From: MR-S7 sp000400995
GTDB taxonomy: Bacteria > Pseudomonadota > Gammaproteobacteria > Burkholderiales > Burkholderiaceae_C
Length of the DNA stretch: 64,000 nucleotides
Direction: 5' to 3'
NCBI RefSeq assembly: GCF_045291395.1
Contig: NZ_CP152342.1
Span: 1,798,001 to 1,862,000 of the forward strand
A program made the translations under genes and the position numbers. The stretch's first letter is position 1. Each line of letters starts with the position of its first letter. The notes beneath the pieces were generated by a model. It did no database searches. It was given only the letters and a program-made list of their open reading frames with translations, and was not told the DNA's origin. Below are positions 62,435 through 64,000 of the stretch, one piece after another.

Positions 62435-62487
62435 CTTTTTGATAGCTGGCTGCGCTTGCCATGAAAGCGCTGGAGCCGGATTTTATT
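62435..62487 (+). repeat. Dispersed repeat, copy 5
   Basis: TTTTGATAGCTGGCTGCGCT.., AAGCGCTGGAGCCGGATTTTA. It lies between the divergent Na/Pi and kinase genes, so it occupies their shared promoter region. Confidence 0.85.
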
Positions 62488-62513
62488 GGTATTCTTGCGC
62501 CCGCACCCCGTCC

Positions 62514-63845
62514 ATGAAAGCGCCCGCCATGCCCGCCGCACCGCCCCCGCCGCCCGCCAGCATCGGCAAGTACCGCGTGGAGCGCGAGCTGGGGCGCGGC
62601 GCCAGCGGCGTCGTCTACCTGGGCGTGGACGGTTTTCGCGGCCGGCAGGTGGCCATCAAGCAGACGCATGCGCACCTGCTGGCCGATCCCGCGCAGGCCG
62701 AGCGCCACCGGCGCCTGCTGCGCAACGAGGCGCGGCTGGCCGGGCGCCTGCGCCACCCGCACATCGTGCGCCTGCTCGACGCCGACGACGACGCCCGCCA
62801 GCCCTACCTGGTGCTGGAATACGTGGAAGGCGGCGCGCTTTCGCGCCATGCCCGCGCCGACGCGCTGCTGCCCGTGCCGCAGGTGCTGGACATCGCCTTC
62901 AAATGCGCCAACGCCCTCGAATACGCCCAGCGCGAGGGGCTGGTGCACCGCGACATCAAGCCCGCCAACCTGCTCCTGACGGCGGGCGGCGAGGTCAAGC
63001 TGACCGACTTCGGCGCGGCGCTGTCGCTGCGCAGCGAGGCCACGCAGCTCGCGGGCCTGGTGGGCTCGCCCGCCTACATGTCGCCCGAGCAGGTGCGCGA
63101 GCAGCCGCTGACGCATGCCAGCGACATGTTCTCGCTGGCCGTCACGCTCTACGAGCTGCTCACCGGCCGCCATCCGTTCGCGGGCGAGAGCGACTACGCC
63201 ACGCTCTACCGCATCGGCAACGACACGCCCGCCGCGCCCAGCCTGCTGCGCGCGGCGCTGCCCGCCAGCGTGGACGCGGTGCTGCTGCGTGCGCTGGCCA
63301 AGAACCCGCGGGAGCGCTACCCCACCTGGGCCGAATTCGGCGATGCGCTGCTGGCAGTGCAGCAGGCCCTGCCGCGCCTGCGCTCGCAGGACACCGAGGC
63401 CGAGCGCTTCGCGCGCCTGCGCGCGCTGGGCTTCCTGGCCGATTTCCACGACGTGGCGCTCTGGGAGCTGATGCGCCTGGGCCGCTGGCTGCGCGTGCCT
63501 GCCGGCACGGTGCTCATGCAGGAGGGCGCGGCGGGCGATTCGTTCAGCCTGATCCTGGAGGGCGAGGTGCTGGTCACGCGCCAGGGCTGGCAGCTCAGCG
63601 TGCTCGGGCCGGGCGTGACCATCGGCGAGATGAGCTACCTGCGCCCCGATGCGCGCGTGCGCTCCGCCACCGCCACGGCGCGCACCGAGGCGCTGCTGCT
63701 CAAGGTGCGCAACCCGGCGCTGCGCGGCGCCTCGGACGAACTGCAGTCGCGCTTCGACAAGGCCTTCATCCAGCTGCTCGTGGGCCGGCTGGTGGCCGCC
63801 AACGAGCAGATCGCCGAGTGGGATCTGGTTGCGCCGCCGCGCTGA
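62514..63845 (+). CDS. Hanks-type Ser/Thr kinase with C-terminal cyclic-nucleotide-binding domain
   Basis: 443 residues from ATG 62514. Kinase domain about 17-285: ELGRGASGVVYLGVDGFRGR, catalytic VHRDIKPANLLLT, KLTDFGAAL, SPAYMSPEQVREQP, SDMFSLAVTLYELLTGRHPF. A cNMP-binding (CAP-ED) fold follows at about 320-430: VPAGTVLMQEGAAGDSFSLI, EGEVLVTRQGWQLSVLGPGV, GEMSYLRPDARVRSATATA. No membrane helix, so cytosolic. Kinase activity could be set by cAMP or c-di-GMP or another ligand; the ligand is not readable. Confidence 0.92.
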   Translation: MKAPAMPAAPPPPPASIGKYRVERELGRGASGVVYLGVDGFRGRQVAIKQTHAHLLADPAQAERHRRLLRNEARLAGRLRHPHIVRLLDADDDARQPYLVLEYVEGGALSRHARADALLPVPQVLDIAFKCANALEYAQREGLVHRDIKPANLLLTAGGEVKLTDFGAALSLRSEATQLAGLVGSPAYMSPEQVREQPLTHASDMFSLAVTLYELLTGRHPFAGESDYATLYRIGNDTPAAPSLLRAALPASVDAVLLRALAKNPRERYPTWAEFGDALLAVQQALPRLRSQDTEAERFARLRALGFLADFHDVALWELMRLGRWLRVPAGTVLMQEGAAGDSFSLILEGEVLVTRQGWQLSVLGPGVTIGEMSYLRPDARVRSATATARTEALLLKVRNPALRGASDELQSRFDKAFIQLLVGRLVAANEQIAEWDLVAPPR

Positions 63846-63915
63846 TGGCCGTTTGACCTACAGTTGCCCGCGCGCCGGGGCCGGAGAATGCGCCATCCCC
63901 ACCCCTGCGAGCACC

Positions 63916-64000
63916 ATGGGCAGCACCGAAACCCCACCCCCGCGGCATCGGCCGCCGCATGTGCCCCGGATGGGGGCCGCGGCGCGCGGCACCGCGCTCG
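63916..64000 (+). CDS. Start of a gene cut by the right edge
   Basis: ATG 63916 opens a frame that stays open to the window end (MGSTETPPPRHRPPHVPRMG), Pro/Arg-rich. Too short to identify. It may continue the kinase operon; a divergent frame on the other strand is equally GC-rich shadow. Confidence 0.35.
   Translation, partial: MGSTETPPPRHRPPHVPRMGAAARGTAL

Noticed and set aside
60756..63449. Very long minus-strand open frame spanning the transporter and kinase
   Set aside because: Frame-shifted shadow of two known genes on both strands, no conserved blocks.
1..64000. CRISPR array
   Set aside because: No regularly spaced direct repeats were seen; the dispersed repeats are single copies kilobases apart.

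Overview
The window comes from a GC-rich betaproteobacterium, most likely a member of the Comamonadaceae (Acidovorax/Comamonas/Delftia type). I infer this from the protein families, the gene order of the right-hand core genes, and a roughly 50-bp dispersed repeat built on AGCGCTT..AAGCGCT arms. The name is an inference; there is no rRNA or other decisive marker here.

Region 1 (1-8.0 kb) is metal handling. After the 3' end of a large Ig-repeat surface protein with an IPTL-like C-terminal anchor, a long minus-strand operon runs from 8014 down to 1154. It encodes a DUF2946 protein, SCO1/SenC, PCuAC, a second DUF2946 protein, a small membrane protein, a TonB-dependent receptor, and the MbnP/MbnH pair. 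MbnH is a diheme enzyme of the cytochrome c peroxidase/MauG superfamily, and MbnP is a copper-binding protein. A second PCuAC gene at the end is cut off after its N-terminus. No methanobactin precursor was seen. Region 2 (8.2-18.7 kb) is a minus-strand kdp potassium system in the order porin-like protein, kdpA, kdpB, kdpC, a PtsN-like EIIA gene, kdpD, kdpE. Two tandem 11-bp-spaced GAATTTACG sites lie upstream. Region 3 (18.7-25.9 kb) holds NhaA and a complete FecI-FecR-TonB receptor-PepSY iron module under a Fur-box-like palindrome.

Region 4 (26.3-40.3 kb) is mosaic and poorer in GC. It contains the start of a conjugation gene (traG), an IS3-family transposase remnant with two frameshifts, and a c-di-GMP cluster: two GAF-PAS-GGDEF-EAL proteins of 723 residues each, two membrane diguanylate cyclases, and an OmpR-like regulator with Glu at the phospho-acceptor site. 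It also holds a frameshifted GntR regulator, a second IS3 end that truncates a TctC-type binding protein, an EthD-like gene, and a tyrosine integrase fragment joined to another IS end. This is best read as a decayed genomic island or integrative element. Region 5 (40.6-44.3 kb) has a response regulator beside a two-domain KaiC-like ATPase, then a DNA photolyase.

Region 6 (44.3-64 kb) looks like core chromosome: a ricin-B protein; TolC, rhodanese, Pcm and TetR; MsrA; a small Cys protein; a ZnuD-like receptor; a hexapeptide-repeat beta-helix protein; an AEC transporter; PdxH (frameshifted in a C run); SodC; ChaC; an OmpA-like protein; an MltB-like transglycosylase; exonuclease I; a sirtuin; a Na/Pi cotransporter; and a Ser/Thr kinase with a cyclic-nucleotide-binding domain. 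All five copies of the dispersed repeat that I found lie here, between 49.8 and 62.5 kb, and none was noticed in the first 49 kb. That supports a core/accessory boundary somewhere in the low 40s of kb.
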